This document shows positions 35,246 through 44,213 of a stretch of DNA of 64,000 bases, piece by piece (the stretch's first letter is position 1; the number at the start of each line of letters is the position of its first letter). The notes beneath the pieces are model-generated. The model was given only the letters and a program-made list of their open reading frames with translations, was not told the origin of the DNA and searched no databases. Both the position numbers and the translations under genes were made by a program. The DNA is from CBDCUF01 sp965222525. Its GTDB lineage: Bacteria; Pseudomonadota; Alphaproteobacteria; Rickettsiales; UBA8987. The stretch covers positions 124,001 through 188,000 of the forward strand of contig OZ244955.1 of assembly GCA_965222525.1 (NCBI GenBank). The letters are read 5' to 3'.

Positions 35246-36544
35246 TTAAGTAAGATTCAGGAAAGTAAAGCGGCCGCGGGATTTACGGGCGTTTTTCAGT
35301 GCGTCATTATATATCTCCTCACTCCAGCCTAAATCCTTGTAATTTGTCGGGCAACTGTGTTTTTCCAGCATTTTCCGGATTTCTGTAGAAGGTTTGGTAA
35401 TTTTCTTTATTTGCTCGTGGATATTGCCGTATTTTTCAATCTTTTCCGCTCCGTCATCCTGCGGAAATTGTGTATACAATTTAGCGCAGGATCTGGTCTC
35501 CGTATTCTGGATTCTGCTCGCTTTGCCATGTAAAGCAGCAGAATGACAATCACCCCAATTTTCCTTCAGAAGCCTGTTAATCTCTGATATTTTCTCGGCA
35601 GTCAACCCTTTCTCCGGTAAAGGCTCGTCTTTTAATTCAACCTTATCCTGTGCGAGTATTTTCTCCTGCAATTCTGCTATCATCAATGTTGTGACAGCAA
35701 TTTGCTCACCATGAAAACTTTCCGGGAGCTCACTACCGTATTTCGACTCAACGTAATGCGCAATCATATGTTCAGCCTGACTTGCAGGATAGCTACCGCC
35801 GCTTATATACATTCCAATTCCGGATAATATCAAATTCTCCGCCAGCACTTCGATAAACTCCGCATTATCCGGCGCAACAGCAAATAATTCCTGCTCACAA
35901 TCATGCAGGATATCAAATGGAGCCTGTTTATATTCAGTACCAAGCAGAAAATGTGACAACATCCAGTCCGCCTGTGCTGTTGTGCGACAAATGGAATCAC
36001 CTATCCCGCTTTGTATAAGCCGCCTCGGAGCCGCAGCAAGAATATCGGTATCGAGGAAAACCGCCTGCGGCAGATGAGCCTGGAAAGATTGCTTAACCCC
36101 ACCCTTTATCAGGGAAACATTAGCCGACGCATAACCATTCATCGAAGGAGCGGTGCCGAACACAATATACGGTTTGCCGGCCTGATAAGATGCATATTTA
36201 CATAAGTCATTGATTGTGCCGCTGCCGATTGCAACAACCGCATCAATGTTGGTTAAATTGTCAGTTATCTCTTTTACCCTGCCCATATCGGGTAAAATTT
36301 TATCCTTAAGTACAAGGGACTGCGCACTCAACTTCCTCTCTATATCCCTGCCCGCAACGGGATAAGTATTCTTATCACAAACCGGTAGAATCCGCCTACC
36401 AATATTAAGTGAATCAACAAGGATATCCGCATTTCCTACAAGCCCGCCATCAATCTCTACCCGGCTAATCGGTACATTTAAAACCTTTCCGTCATCAGGG
36501 CTGATATAATTTCCTGATAAAATTTTTTGAATCAGTTCTGGCAT
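35246..36544 (-). CDS. sn-glycerol-1-phosphate dehydrogenase-like protein (AraM/EgsA family) carrying an in-frame repeat
   Basis: Fe/Zn-type alcohol dehydrogenase fold that would reduce dihydroxyacetone phosphate. Motifs: VVAIGSGTINDLCKYAS (nucleotide loop), FGTAPSMNGYASANVSLI, and metal ligands in ASQAEHMIAHYVE and ESFHGEQIAVTT. The protein is 432 residues, longer than typical AraM. About residues 333-364 are encoded by a palindromic element (35453-35547) that stays in frame. Substrate is uncertain; a role in sn-glycerol-1-phosphate or sugar metabolism is inferred from the family. Confidence 0.82.
   Translation of the reverse strand: MPELIQKILSGNYISPDDGKVLNVPISRVEIDGGLVGNADILVDSLNIGRRILPVCDKNTYPVAGRDIERKLSAQSLVLKDKILPDMGRVKEITDNLTNIDAVVAIGSGTINDLCKYASYQAGKPYIVFGTAPSMNGYASANVSLIKGGVKQSFQAHLPQAVFLDTDILAAAPRRLIQSGIGDSICRTTAQADWMLSHFLLGTEYKQAPFDILHDCEQELFAVAPDNAEFIEVLAENLILSGIGMYISGGSYPASQAEHMIAHYVESKYGSELPESFHGEQIAVTTLMIAELQEKILAQDKVELKDEPLPEKGLTAEKISEINRLLKENWGDCHSAALHGKASRIQNTETRSCAKLYTQFPQDDGAEKIEKYGNIHEQIKKITKPSTEIRKMLEKHSCPTNYKDLGWSEEIYNDALKNARKSRGRFTFLNLT
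35453..35547. repeat. 95-bp double-hairpin element inside a coding region
   Basis: Starts GTCATCCTGC and ends GCAGAATGAC (inverted, 9 of 10). The first arm is a hairpin CCTGCG...CGCAGG with AAATTGTGTATACAATTT inside; the second is ATTCTGCTCGCTTT...AAAGCAGCAGAAT. The second arm resembles the intergenic hairpin at 37981-38023. It is in frame within the gene at 35246, adding about 32 residues. Confidence 0.8.
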
Positions 36545-36599
36545 AAAGGCGGTGTGGGTTTCCCTTGCATTTCTATATAAATTTCATCATAGTACCCGC

Positions 36600-37673
36600 A
36601 TGGTTAATTATAAATTTATAGGATTAGCGGTTTTCTGTATATTGCTATTTTCGGGCGTGTCCCCTGCCGTTGCGGAAAAGCAGCCAGAATCCGAGGCAAA
36701 GCCTGCATCAAAAGCCGCCGAAGACCCCGCCGAGGTGATGCGCAGGGCGTTTGCAGAATGGAAACAAGGCTTTATCGAGGAAGCGGTCAGGCAGGGAATC
36801 AAACAAGAAATTGCCGAGGATGCACTGAAAAATGTACAGCCAGTGCAAAAAATCATCGATCTCGATCGCAAGCAGCCCGAACGTACCATTACATTCAGTG
36901 AATATCTGAAGAATGTTGTGCCTGTGCGCAGGGTGCGCAAGGGGCAGAAGCTTCTGCAGGAAAACAAGGCCCTGCTTGAGGAAATCGGCAGGAAATATGG
37001 TGTGCAGCCGCGATTCATTGTCGCATTATGGGGCATTGAGACTGATTACGGCGGCTATACCGGCAATAATTATGTTCCCGAAGCTTTGGCCACTCTGGCT
37101 TTTGACGAGCGCCGCCGTGAATTTTTTACCAAGGAGTTGGTAAATGCGTTGCTTATATTGCAGGAAGGCCATGTAGCGATGCGTGATATGCAGGGTTCAT
37201 GGGCGGGGGCAATGGGACAGACGCAGTTTATGCCGTCAAGTTTTGTCAATTTTGCGGTGGATTATAACGGTGACGGGCGCAAGGATATCTGGGACAGCAA
37301 GCATGATATTTTCGCTTCCATAGCCAATTACCTTTCAAAAACCGGCTGGGATGACCGTACCACATGGGGGCGCAGGGTAAAAATACCGGCAAATCTTGAT
37401 AAAAACCTTGCCAATGACAAGAAAATCAAGAAATCACTGAAAGAATGGCAGAATCTGGGGGTTCGGCGTATTACCGGCAAGGACTTGCCGCTGCGTACCG
37501 ATATCCGTGCGTCGCTGGTACTGCCGGATAAGGACAAGAAAGCTGCTAATAATCAGGGTGATAGCGAGGTTTACGCATTTCTGGTATATGATAATTACCG
37601 CACGATAATGAAATGGAACCGCTCCTATTATTTCGCCACCGCAGTCGGCCTACTCTCCGATAAGTTCAGATAA
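36600..37673 (+). CDS. lytic murein transglycosylase, MltB family
   Basis: Cleaves peptidoglycan to 1,6-anhydromuropeptides in the periplasm. The ATG at 36600 gives 357 residues with a signal peptide (MVNYKFIGLAVFCILLFSGV, cut near AVA-EK). Catalytic Glu147 lies in VALWGIETDYGGYTGN; DMQGSWAGAMGQTQFMPSSF and NGDGRKDIWDSKHDIFASIA are MltB hallmarks. No lipobox, so it is likely soluble, like SltB. Confidence 0.93.
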   Translation: MVNYKFIGLAVFCILLFSGVSPAVAEKQPESEAKPASKAAEDPAEVMRRAFAEWKQGFIEEAVRQGIKQEIAEDALKNVQPVQKIIDLDRKQPERTITFSEYLKNVVPVRRVRKGQKLLQENKALLEEIGRKYGVQPRFIVALWGIETDYGGYTGNNYVPEALATLAFDERRREFFTKELVNALLILQEGHVAMRDMQGSWAGAMGQTQFMPSSFVNFAVDYNGDGRKDIWDSKHDIFASIANYLSKTGWDDRTTWGRRVKIPANLDKNLANDKKIKKSLKEWQNLGVRRITGKDLPLRTDIRASLVLPDKDKKAANNQGDSEVYAFLVYDNYRTIMKWNRSYYFATAVGLLSDKFR

Positions 37674-38142
37674 CGGCCTATCCCATCACTATAACCTGTA
37701 ACCTGCACCATAAAACCTATCATTTAGTATATATTACGTTTTGAGAAGTATTTTTTTTGTATATACAGTACTTTAGATAAAATTTTGTAAAATCATATAG
37801 TTACCTTACAATCCCCAGCAATCAACAACTTAAGACACTACTAAAAAAGCCGCTAAAATTTTACCCAATTTTGGTACAAAATCAAACCACCATTTTTGTA
37901 ATAAAACACAGGATATGTGGTATCACCCCCGCAAAAATGCTAAATCTAGTGGTGCGAGAAGAGCTTGGTGTGCTAAAAATCTGGACTCTGCTCGCTTTGC
38001 TTATGCAGAGCAGCAGGATGACCAGATAATAGTTTTTACACCATGTTCTAGAGAGATTACGTTGTTTTTCAACTTTTTTAACCGGTGTTTTGTATGGCAA
38101 ACAAACCAACAAAATACCAACAAACCCAAAAGGAGCTTACTT
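37674..38142. other. intergenic region upstream of the prepilin gene
   Basis: 469 bp. The left end holds one arm of AACCTGT-type heptads (37690-37720). The middle is AT-rich. At 37981-38023 lies a hairpin CTCTGCTCGCTTTGC...GCAGAGCAGCAG, similar to the second arm of the element in the gene at 35246. The last 60 bp lead into the AGGAG site of the prepilin gene. No supported gene. Confidence 0.65.
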
Positions 38143-38940
38143 ATGAATAAAACTTCTTCAGAAATTAAGGGCAGGAACGCCGAGGGCGGTTTTACCCTTA
38201 TCGAACTATCTATCGTGCTGGTGATTATCGGCCTGATTGTTAGTGGTGTGCTGGTTGGACAGGACCTTATCCAGGCTGCACGTAACCGTGCTCTGGTAAG
38301 CCAGTTCCAGGATACTGACACAGCTACCAACACCTTCCAGCTTAAATATGACGGTATCCCAGGTGATATGGACAATGCTGTTACTTTCCTTGGCGCTGCC
38401 ACTAATGGTGATGGCGATGGTGTTATTGAACTTGGAGGATCCCAGGAATTTGCCGCTTCTGCATCAGAAGTTGGTGATGTATGGGAACATATGTCTTTAG
38501 CGGATCTGATGGAAGCGCAATATGCAGTTATTCCTGATGGTGCATATGCCGCAGGTACACATGGACCTCTTTCTGAAACTAATGCCGGTGTATTCCTTAT
38601 TTCCAATATGGGAGGTGTAGCAGGTTTCAGAACTGGTAACTACCTGATTCTTGGTAATGGGCCAGCCACTACTGCTAATGCTGCTATATCTGCAGCTACT
38701 GGTGCCTTACTCGATTCTGCTACTGCAAATAATGGTCTTTCTCCTGAACAGGCTTATGCAGTTGATAACAAGATTGATGATGGTGCGCCAGGTACTGGTG
38801 TTGTAAGAGCTGTAACTGATGAACAAGGTACTGCTTTCACTGCTGGTGCTACAGCATGTGTATATACCGGTGGTGCAGACTATAACCTGCAGGTTGACAC
38901 TCTGAACTGCGCTATTGCAGCAAAATTCAGCGGAATTTAG
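38143..38940 (+). CDS. type IV prepilin-like protein
   Basis: The ATG at 38143 with AGGAG 7 bp upstream gives 265 residues. The class III signal NAEGGFTLIELSIVLVIIG (cleavage after Gly near residue 16) is followed by the hydrophobic assembly helix and then GQDLIQAARNRALVSQFQDT, as in alphaproteobacterial pilin-like proteins. The C-terminal part is rich in Ala, Gly, Asn and Thr and ends with a pair of cysteines (ACVYTGG...LNCAIA). A strong terminator follows. No assembly genes adjoin, so it could be a major pilin or a pseudopilin. Confidence 0.85.
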   Translation: MNKTSSEIKGRNAEGGFTLIELSIVLVIIGLIVSGVLVGQDLIQAARNRALVSQFQDTDTATNTFQLKYDGIPGDMDNAVTFLGAATNGDGDGVIELGGSQEFAASASEVGDVWEHMSLADLMEAQYAVIPDGAYAAGTHGPLSETNAGVFLISNMGGVAGFRTGNYLILGNGPATTANAAISAATGALLDSATANNGLSPEQAYAVDNKIDDGAPGTGVVRAVTDEQGTAFTAGATACVYTGGADYNLQVDTLNCAIAAKFSGI

Positions 38941-38989
38941 TCTGAATTTCCTGAATATGATTAGTTAAACCCTGATCATAATTGTGTCA

Positions 38990-39024
38990 AAGGGCTTGTG
39001 GTTTACCCCACAAGCCCTTTTTTG
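38990..39024 (+). terminator. rho-independent terminator after the prepilin gene
   Basis: A 12-bp perfect stem AAGGGCTTGTGG / CCACAAGCCCTT with a 6-base loop, followed by six T residues. It serves the prepilin transcript. On the other strand the T-run is short, so termination of hscA (stop at 39029) would be weaker. Confidence 0.9.
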
Positions 39025-39028
39025 TATC

Positions 39029-40861
39029 CTATATCTCTGCAATGTCCTTTCCCCCCAGGGCCTCGCCAAGATTGCGATTCATGCGTTTTTCAATGAAGGG
39101 GGAGCAGGTTTTTTCTAGTTGTTGTACTTCATAATCCAGTTCATCCCGAATGCTGTTATCATCCTGTGCGAGCAGGTTATTTATGAGCGTGATCTGCTGG
39201 TTTATAGTGGTTTTCTCCTTATCAGAAAGCAAATCACTATCTTCCTTTATCGCAGATTCAATTGCAGATATGACCTGCTCCGCCTTAATCCTCGACTCGG
39301 CAAGCAGCCGGCGGCCTATATCAGCTTTGGCATTCTCCATGCTTTCCCTAAGCATACGCTCGATTTCTGCAGGAGGCAGGCCGTATGAAGGTTTTACCGT
39401 GATTTTCTGCTCTGTTCCGGTGGTTTCCTCGCGGGCGGATACTGTTAAAATTCCGTCTGCATCAATAGTAAACACCACCTCAATCACCGCCGCACCCGCT
39501 GGCATAGGCGGGATATTACCAAGCTCGAACTCTGCCAGTGAGCGGCACTGGTCTACCATTTCCCGTTCGCCCTGCAATATATGGATTTTCAATCCGGTTT
39601 GTCCGTCTTTATAAGTAGTGAATTTCTGCGAATGAGTGGCCGGAATCGGTGAATTGCGAGGGATAATTACCTCGACAATCCCCCCCATAGTCTCAATCCC
39701 GAGCGACAACGGATTGACATCAAGCAGCAGATAGTTGCCACCGCCGGTCAGCATATCAGCCTGTATCGCAGCCCCCATAGCCACCACCTCATCTGGGTTA
39801 ACGTTAGCAAGAGGTTTTTGTCCGAACAGCTGTTGTATCTTTTTGTACACTAATGGCAGGCGGGTCGAACCTCCAACCAATACCACGCCTTTTACGTCTT
39901 CAACCATTACTTTAGCATCTTCCAGTGCAGAACGGCATATATCTATTGTTTTATCGATGGTTGGAGCAACTAGTTCGTTCAGACTGTTAACATTAAGTTC
40001 GGTTTCAATTTCTTTATTACCAATTGAGATATTCCAGCTAACCTTGTTATTTTCCGACAGATATTCTTTTATACCACGGGTGGTCGTTTGCAGTTTGCCT
40101 AGTTCGGCAGGGGAAAGTTTTGTTTTTGGCGCATATTTCTGCAGGAAATATTCCGCAATCGCATGGTCTATATCATCCCCGCCAAGCGCAGTATCACCGC
40201 CGGCAGCCAAAACCTGAAACACGCCTTTTTCCATCTTAAGCAGTGAAATATCAAAAGTCCCTCCACCCAGATCATACACCGCATATATCCCCTCGGCCTG
40301 GTTATCCAGCCCGTAAGCCAGTGCCGCTGCTGTAGGCTCATTGACCAGGCGTAATACTTCCAGTCCGGCCAGGCGTGCCGCATCCTTGGTGGCAGTGCGA
40401 GCAGCATCATCGAAATAGGCGGGCACAGTGATGACCGCTTTGGTGACTGTTGTGTTCAGGGCTTTTTCCGCCCTTGTTTTCAGCACCTTCAGAATTTCAG
40501 CGGAAATTTCAACTGGGGTAAGAGTTTTGTCGCCAATTTTCACTCTTACTATGGAACCCTGGGTGGTATCTGTTTCAAAGGGCAGGGTAGTTTGCTCTAT
40601 ATCTGCAACACCCCGTCCCATAAGGCGTTTTATTGATTTTACCGGATTTTCCCCAGCATTTGTGCCAACAATAAACTCACCTTCATTATAGGCTACAACC
40701 GAGGGGAGAAGCGCCTTTCTATCTTCATCACGGAAAACCTCCACCCTGCCGTCACGGGCAAAAGCAACCAGTGAATTGGTCGTCCCAAGGTCAATGCCTA
40801 TGGCGATTTCCCGCTCTTTTACCGGATTGTCTTCAGGCTCTTTTATTTCAATCGGTTTCAT
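39029..40861 (-). CDS. hscA: Fe-S assembly chaperone HscA
   Basis: Hsp70-type ATPase that helps transfer clusters from IscU. The 610 residues carry IGIDLGTTNSLVAFARDG, NEPTAAALAYGLD, YDLGGGTFDISLL and VVLVGGSTRLPLV in the nucleotide-binding domain and an HscA-type substrate domain. It overlaps hscB by 14 bp. The rest of the isc genes are absent here; iscS is at 23584. Confidence 0.95.
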   Translation of the reverse strand: MKPIEIKEPEDNPVKEREIAIGIDLGTTNSLVAFARDGRVEVFRDEDRKALLPSVVAYNEGEFIVGTNAGENPVKSIKRLMGRGVADIEQTTLPFETDTTQGSIVRVKIGDKTLTPVEISAEILKVLKTRAEKALNTTVTKAVITVPAYFDDAARTATKDAARLAGLEVLRLVNEPTAAALAYGLDNQAEGIYAVYDLGGGTFDISLLKMEKGVFQVLAAGGDTALGGDDIDHAIAEYFLQKYAPKTKLSPAELGKLQTTTRGIKEYLSENNKVSWNISIGNKEIETELNVNSLNELVAPTIDKTIDICRSALEDAKVMVEDVKGVVLVGGSTRLPLVYKKIQQLFGQKPLANVNPDEVVAMGAAIQADMLTGGGNYLLLDVNPLSLGIETMGGIVEVIIPRNSPIPATHSQKFTTYKDGQTGLKIHILQGEREMVDQCRSLAEFELGNIPPMPAGAAVIEVVFTIDADGILTVSAREETTGTEQKITVKPSYGLPPAEIERMLRESMENAKADIGRRLLAESRIKAEQVISAIESAIKEDSDLLSDKEKTTINQQITLINNLLAQDDNSIRDELDYEVQQLEKTCSPFIEKRMNRNLGEALGGKDIAEI

Positions 40862-41354
40862 TATATTTTCGTTGTTTAACGCGGATTTCTTCCAGAAATT
40901 TCTCTGTATATTTCAGCTTTAACACTACATCCTGTGCTGTATCAAAATCCTGCCTGTCAAACAGTTCTGCAAGATTGCTGATATATTGACTGCGATTATC
41001 CTCTGCTTGTACAGTCAATTCTTTCAACTGCAAATTATTCGTTTCGGACAAAGCCTCCCTCTGCTCCATTACTTCCATAAGCAATTGCTGGTCAGGCTTT
41101 GCTTCTTTCATATCAATATTATGCAGTGAAAGCAAATATTCCGCCCGTTTTAACGGGTTCTTCAATGTGCGGTATGCCTCATTTATATCACTGGCTTTTT
41201 GCAGTGATTGTACCCGCTCCGCCTCCGGCCTGCCGGCAAGCCGGTCAGGGTGGTATTGTTTTTGTAAGGTAAAATAGTTAGCCTCTAATATTTCAGGATT
41301 AACATCAAACCCTTCCGCTATACCCAGTAATGTAAAGAAATTTTCTGGTTTCAT
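40848..41354 (-). CDS. hscB: Fe-S assembly co-chaperone HscB
   Basis: J-domain partner of HscA. The 168 residues have the HPD tripeptide at 35-37 (QKQYHPDRLAGRPEAER) and a C-terminal three-helix bundle that binds IscU. The start overlaps the cdsA stop by 4 bp (ATGA), linking it to the upstream genes. Confidence 0.94.
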   Translation of the reverse strand: MKPENFFTLLGIAEGFDVNPEILEANYFTLQKQYHPDRLAGRPEAERVQSLQKASDINEAYRTLKNPLKRAEYLLSLHNIDMKEAKPDQQLLMEVMEQREALSETNNLQLKELTVQAEDNRSQYISNLAELFDRQDFDTAQDVVLKLKYTEKFLEEIRVKQRKYNETD

Positions 41355-42028
41355 CCGAGGAAATATATTATTGCGGCAAAGACTGGGGTGACGAATAGCA
41401 GGCCGTCAAGCCTGTCGAGTAATCCACCATGGCCGGGGATTATATTGCCGCTGTCCTTAACCCCGAACCGCCGCTTTACCCATGATTCAAAGAAATCTCC
41501 GGCTTGCGCAACTACAGCCAGCAATATACTGATTGTTGCTATGCTGATTAATGCTATTTTTGAGATTTCATCAAAAGAAGAGACAAACAGAAAGCGGAAT
41601 AATAAAAAACACGCTATTCCTGACAATGCCATACCGCCAAATAACCCTGCCCAGGTTTTGTTTGGGCTGATTCTTGGCGCTATCTTGGGACCACCTATAG
41701 CCTTGCCAGCAAAATATGCCCCTATGTCGGTTGCCCATACAGCGGTTATTATCCAGAGTATATAAAATAGACCTGTAGGAAACCTTTCTGCTTCTTCATT
41801 CCGTAGCAATATCAGAATCACACAGGGAACTACAACATAAACCAGCCCGCCTGCTAACCATAATATACGGTTTCTGGCAGTTCTGGTAATATTATTCCAT
41901 TCCCACAGCATTATTACACCGGCGGCGATAACCAGAAACTGAAACAAAATCCCGCCAAGCCATATTATCCCCAGCACAACAGGTGCCAGGATTACTGCAG
42001 ATAAGGTTCTCTTTGCCAGATTGTTCAT
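41351..42028 (-). CDS. cdsA: phosphatidate cytidylyltransferase
   Basis: Makes CDP-diacylglycerol from phosphatidate and CTP at the inner membrane. The 225 residues have several membrane spans and the C-terminal signature KDSGNIIPGHGGLLDRLDGL. WATDIGAYFAGKAIGGPKIAPRISPNKTW-like sequence in the middle is also typical; only part is quoted. Slightly short at the N-terminus compared with E. coli, as in many alphaproteobacteria. Confidence 0.94.
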   Translation of the reverse strand: MNNLAKRTLSAVILAPVVLGIIWLGGILFQFLVIAAGVIMLWEWNNITRTARNRILWLAGGLVYVVVPCVILILLRNEEAERFPTGLFYILWIITAVWATDIGAYFAGKAIGGPKIAPRISPNKTWAGLFGGMALSGIACFLLFRFLFVSSFDEISKIALISIATISILLAVVAQAGDFFESWVKRRFGVKDSGNIIPGHGGLLDRLDGLLFVTPVFAAIIYFLG

Positions 42029-42036
42029 GGTGGTGG

Positions 42037-42531
42037 TCAGGCGGATTCCTTGGATTCCGCAGCTCTCTGCGCATAGAGATGGCTGAAATCTATCGGGTCA
42101 ACCAGTAATGGAGGAAAACCGCCATCCTGCGTAGCATCGGCTATAATCCGCCGTGCGAAAGGGAATAACACACCGGGGCAGAAGATAAGCAGTATCTGCT
42201 CAAGATCCTCTTCCGGTACACTAGATAGAGTAAACACCCCCGCATATGCCAGCTCCATTATAAATATTGCTATATCATCACGTTTGGATTCAACACCCAT
42301 ATGCAGCACTACTTCAAACGCATTCTCCCCGACATTACTTGCTCCGACATTCACATTTACATTGATTTGCGGCGGCTTGTCCCCCTTGAAAAAACTGTTA
42401 GGCGCGTTGGGATTCTCAAAGGACAGGTCCTTTATATACTGCGCATTAACCGATATTCTCCTCTGCGGATTATCACTATCCGGTACACTGCCATTTGCAG
42501 CCCCGTTTACACCATTGTTTTTCCCTGCCAT
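42037..42531 (-). CDS. secB: protein-export chaperone SecB
   Basis: Cytoplasmic tetrameric chaperone that hands preproteins to SecA. The 164 residues start with a polar leader and then RRISVNAQYIKDLSFENPNA; LVDPIDFSHLYAQRAA near the end is the conserved SecB C-terminus. It lies 8 bp upstream of cdsA. Confidence 0.95.
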   Translation of the reverse strand: MAGKNNGVNGAANGSVPDSDNPQRRISVNAQYIKDLSFENPNAPNSFFKGDKPPQINVNVNVGASNVGENAFEVVLHMGVESKRDDIAIFIMELAYAGVFTLSSVPEEDLEQILLIFCPGVLFPFARRIIADATQDGGFPPLLVDPIDFSHLYAQRAAESKESA

Positions 42532-42598
42532 AATTAATTCCTTTTATTAGTTAAGCATAAAATATACACGTGCATTGGAAATATGCAAGGGGTGTTGC

Positions 42599-43624
42599 TT
42601 ACTCCGCCATTTCAACAGGAGCGGCAAGGCCGAGATGTTGCCAGGCGTTTTTGGTGAGGATACGGCCGCGGGGAGTACGCTGGATAAATCCCTGCTGGAT
42701 GAGATATGGTTCAATGGTTTCATCAATTGTGTCCCTCTCTTCAGCCAGTCCCGCTGCGATAGTCTCCACTCCAACCGGCCCACCGCCATAATTCTCGGCA
42801 ATAAAACGTAGATAGCGATGATCCTGTGCATCCATGCCCCTGTCATCCACATCCAGCCTGGTAAGTGCCTTGTCGGCTATATTGGTACTAATAACCCCGT
42901 CCCCGCTTACTGAAGCAAAATCCCGTACCCGGCGCAACAGCCGAATTGCAATCCTCGGAGTGCCGCGGGAGCGTTTTGCTATTTCCATAGCACCGGCAGA
43001 ATCGAGCTTTGCGCCCAGCACGGAAGCCCCGCGCTCTATAACCTGCCGCAACTCATCAATAGTATAGAAATTCAGCCGCAGCGGTATACTGAACCGGTCA
43101 CGCAACGGATTGGCCAGCAGCCCGATACGGGTAGTCGCCCCGACCAGAGTAAATTTGGGTAAATCTATGCGGACAGTACGTGCCGCCGGACCCTCACCGA
43201 TAATTAAATCCAGCTTGAAATCCTCCATTGCGGAATATAATATCTCCTCAACTGCAGGATTAAGCCGGTGGATTTCATCGATAAACAGCACATCCCCTGC
43301 CTGCAGATTACTCAAAATAGCCGCCAGGTCTCCCGCTTTGGAGAGAATCGGCCCGGAAGTTGCACGAAAACTTACCTCCATTTCATGTGCAACTATCTGT
43401 GCTATAGTGGTTTTGCCCAGTCCCGGTGGCCCGTGCAGCAACACATGGTCAAGCGCTTCTCCACGCTTTTTCGCCGCCTCGATAAATATACGCAGATTGG
43501 CCTTGGCCTGCTCCTGACCGGTGAAATCATCGAGGCTTACCGGACGTATTGCCCTCTCCGCATTATCCCCTTCCTGCCTGGGAGAGGAAACCAGTCGTTT
43601 GTCTATTTCAGCTACATCACTCAA
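42599..43624 (-). CDS. ruvB: Holliday junction branch migration helicase RuvB, TTG start
   Basis: AAA+ motor of the RuvAB complex. Motifs: VLLHGPPGLGKTTIAQIVAH (Walker A), VLFIDEIHRLNPAVEE (Walker B) and VGATTRIGLLANPLRDRF (sensor I). No ATG exists in the right place; TTG at 43624 has AGAGG 8 bp upstream and gives 341 residues, while TTG at 43630 is too close to that site. It overlaps the stop of the extra gene upstream by 8 bp. Confidence 0.93.
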   Translation of the reverse strand: MSDVAEIDKRLVSSPRQEGDNAERAIRPVSLDDFTGQEQAKANLRIFIEAAKKRGEALDHVLLHGPPGLGKTTIAQIVAHEMEVSFRATSGPILSKAGDLAAILSNLQAGDVLFIDEIHRLNPAVEEILYSAMEDFKLDLIIGEGPAARTVRIDLPKFTLVGATTRIGLLANPLRDRFSIPLRLNFYTIDELRQVIERGASVLGAKLDSAGAMEIAKRSRGTPRIAIRLLRRVRDFASVSGDGVISTNIADKALTRLDVDDRGMDAQDHRYLRFIAENYGGGPVGVETIAAGLAEERDTIDETIEPYLIQQGFIQRTPRGRILTKNAWQHLGLAAPVEMAE

Positions 43625-44213
43625 TAGCAAAGCCTCTTTCTTTCATAACCTGATTGCTTTTCTGCTCGCCGAGCAGTCCCAGTGCTTCCGTAGTTCCGAT
43701 AGCCTTGAGTGACTGCGTTGCAGCCTCTTTCAACACGGGGTTGTCACTTTTCAGCGCCTTGCCCAGTATAGTAACCGCACCTTCACCTTTCTTGCCAATT
43801 TTCTCCTCGGACAGCATCTCGACATAGCGCGGATAGTCCTTTGAGTTCTGCAATGCCGCAAGGAATGGTACAAGCTGGTTAGGTACTTCCTCTATTCCGG
43901 GAGCAGGCGCAAGCAGACGCGATGCCTTGCTGCCTTTTGCCTCAGCAAGTTTTTCGGTCAGTTCCGGTAGTTTCTCCAGCACCGCATTATTTTCCCTGGT
44001 ACTTTTTGATATGCCTTTCAGTGACTTTGTCACTTCATCGATACTTTCCCACAGGCCGTTAAAGCGCTTTTTCAGTTCCGGATTGCTTTCCATTATGAAA
44101 TAACCTAGGGCAAGCATTATGCCGAATACCACCACTATTGCGACGGTATGTTTTATCCCCAGCAAAATCCCCGACCATATTGCACCCGGCAATCCCCCTA
44201 AAAATCCAGTCAT
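43617..44213 (-). CDS. uncharacterised membrane-anchored protein between ruvA and ruvB
   Basis: 198 residues, not recognised. One membrane span lies at about 20-42 (IKHTVAIVVVFGIMLALGYF), then a coiled-coil region (46-95) and a C-terminal helical part that may be HEAT-like (NPVLKEAATQSLKAIGTTEA). It begins one base inside the ruvA stop (TAATG) and ends inside the start of ruvB, so all three are translationally coupled. A membrane protein in the middle of ruvAB is unusual. Confidence 0.78.
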   Translation of the reverse strand: MTGFLGGLPGAIWSGILLGIKHTVAIVVVFGIMLALGYFIMESNPELKKRFNGLWESIDEVTKSLKGISKSTRENNAVLEKLPELTEKLAEAKGSKASRLLAPAPGIEEVPNQLVPFLAALQNSKDYPRYVEMLSEEKIGKKGEGAVTILGKALKSDNPVLKEAATQSLKAIGTTEALGLLGEQKSNQVMKERGFAIE

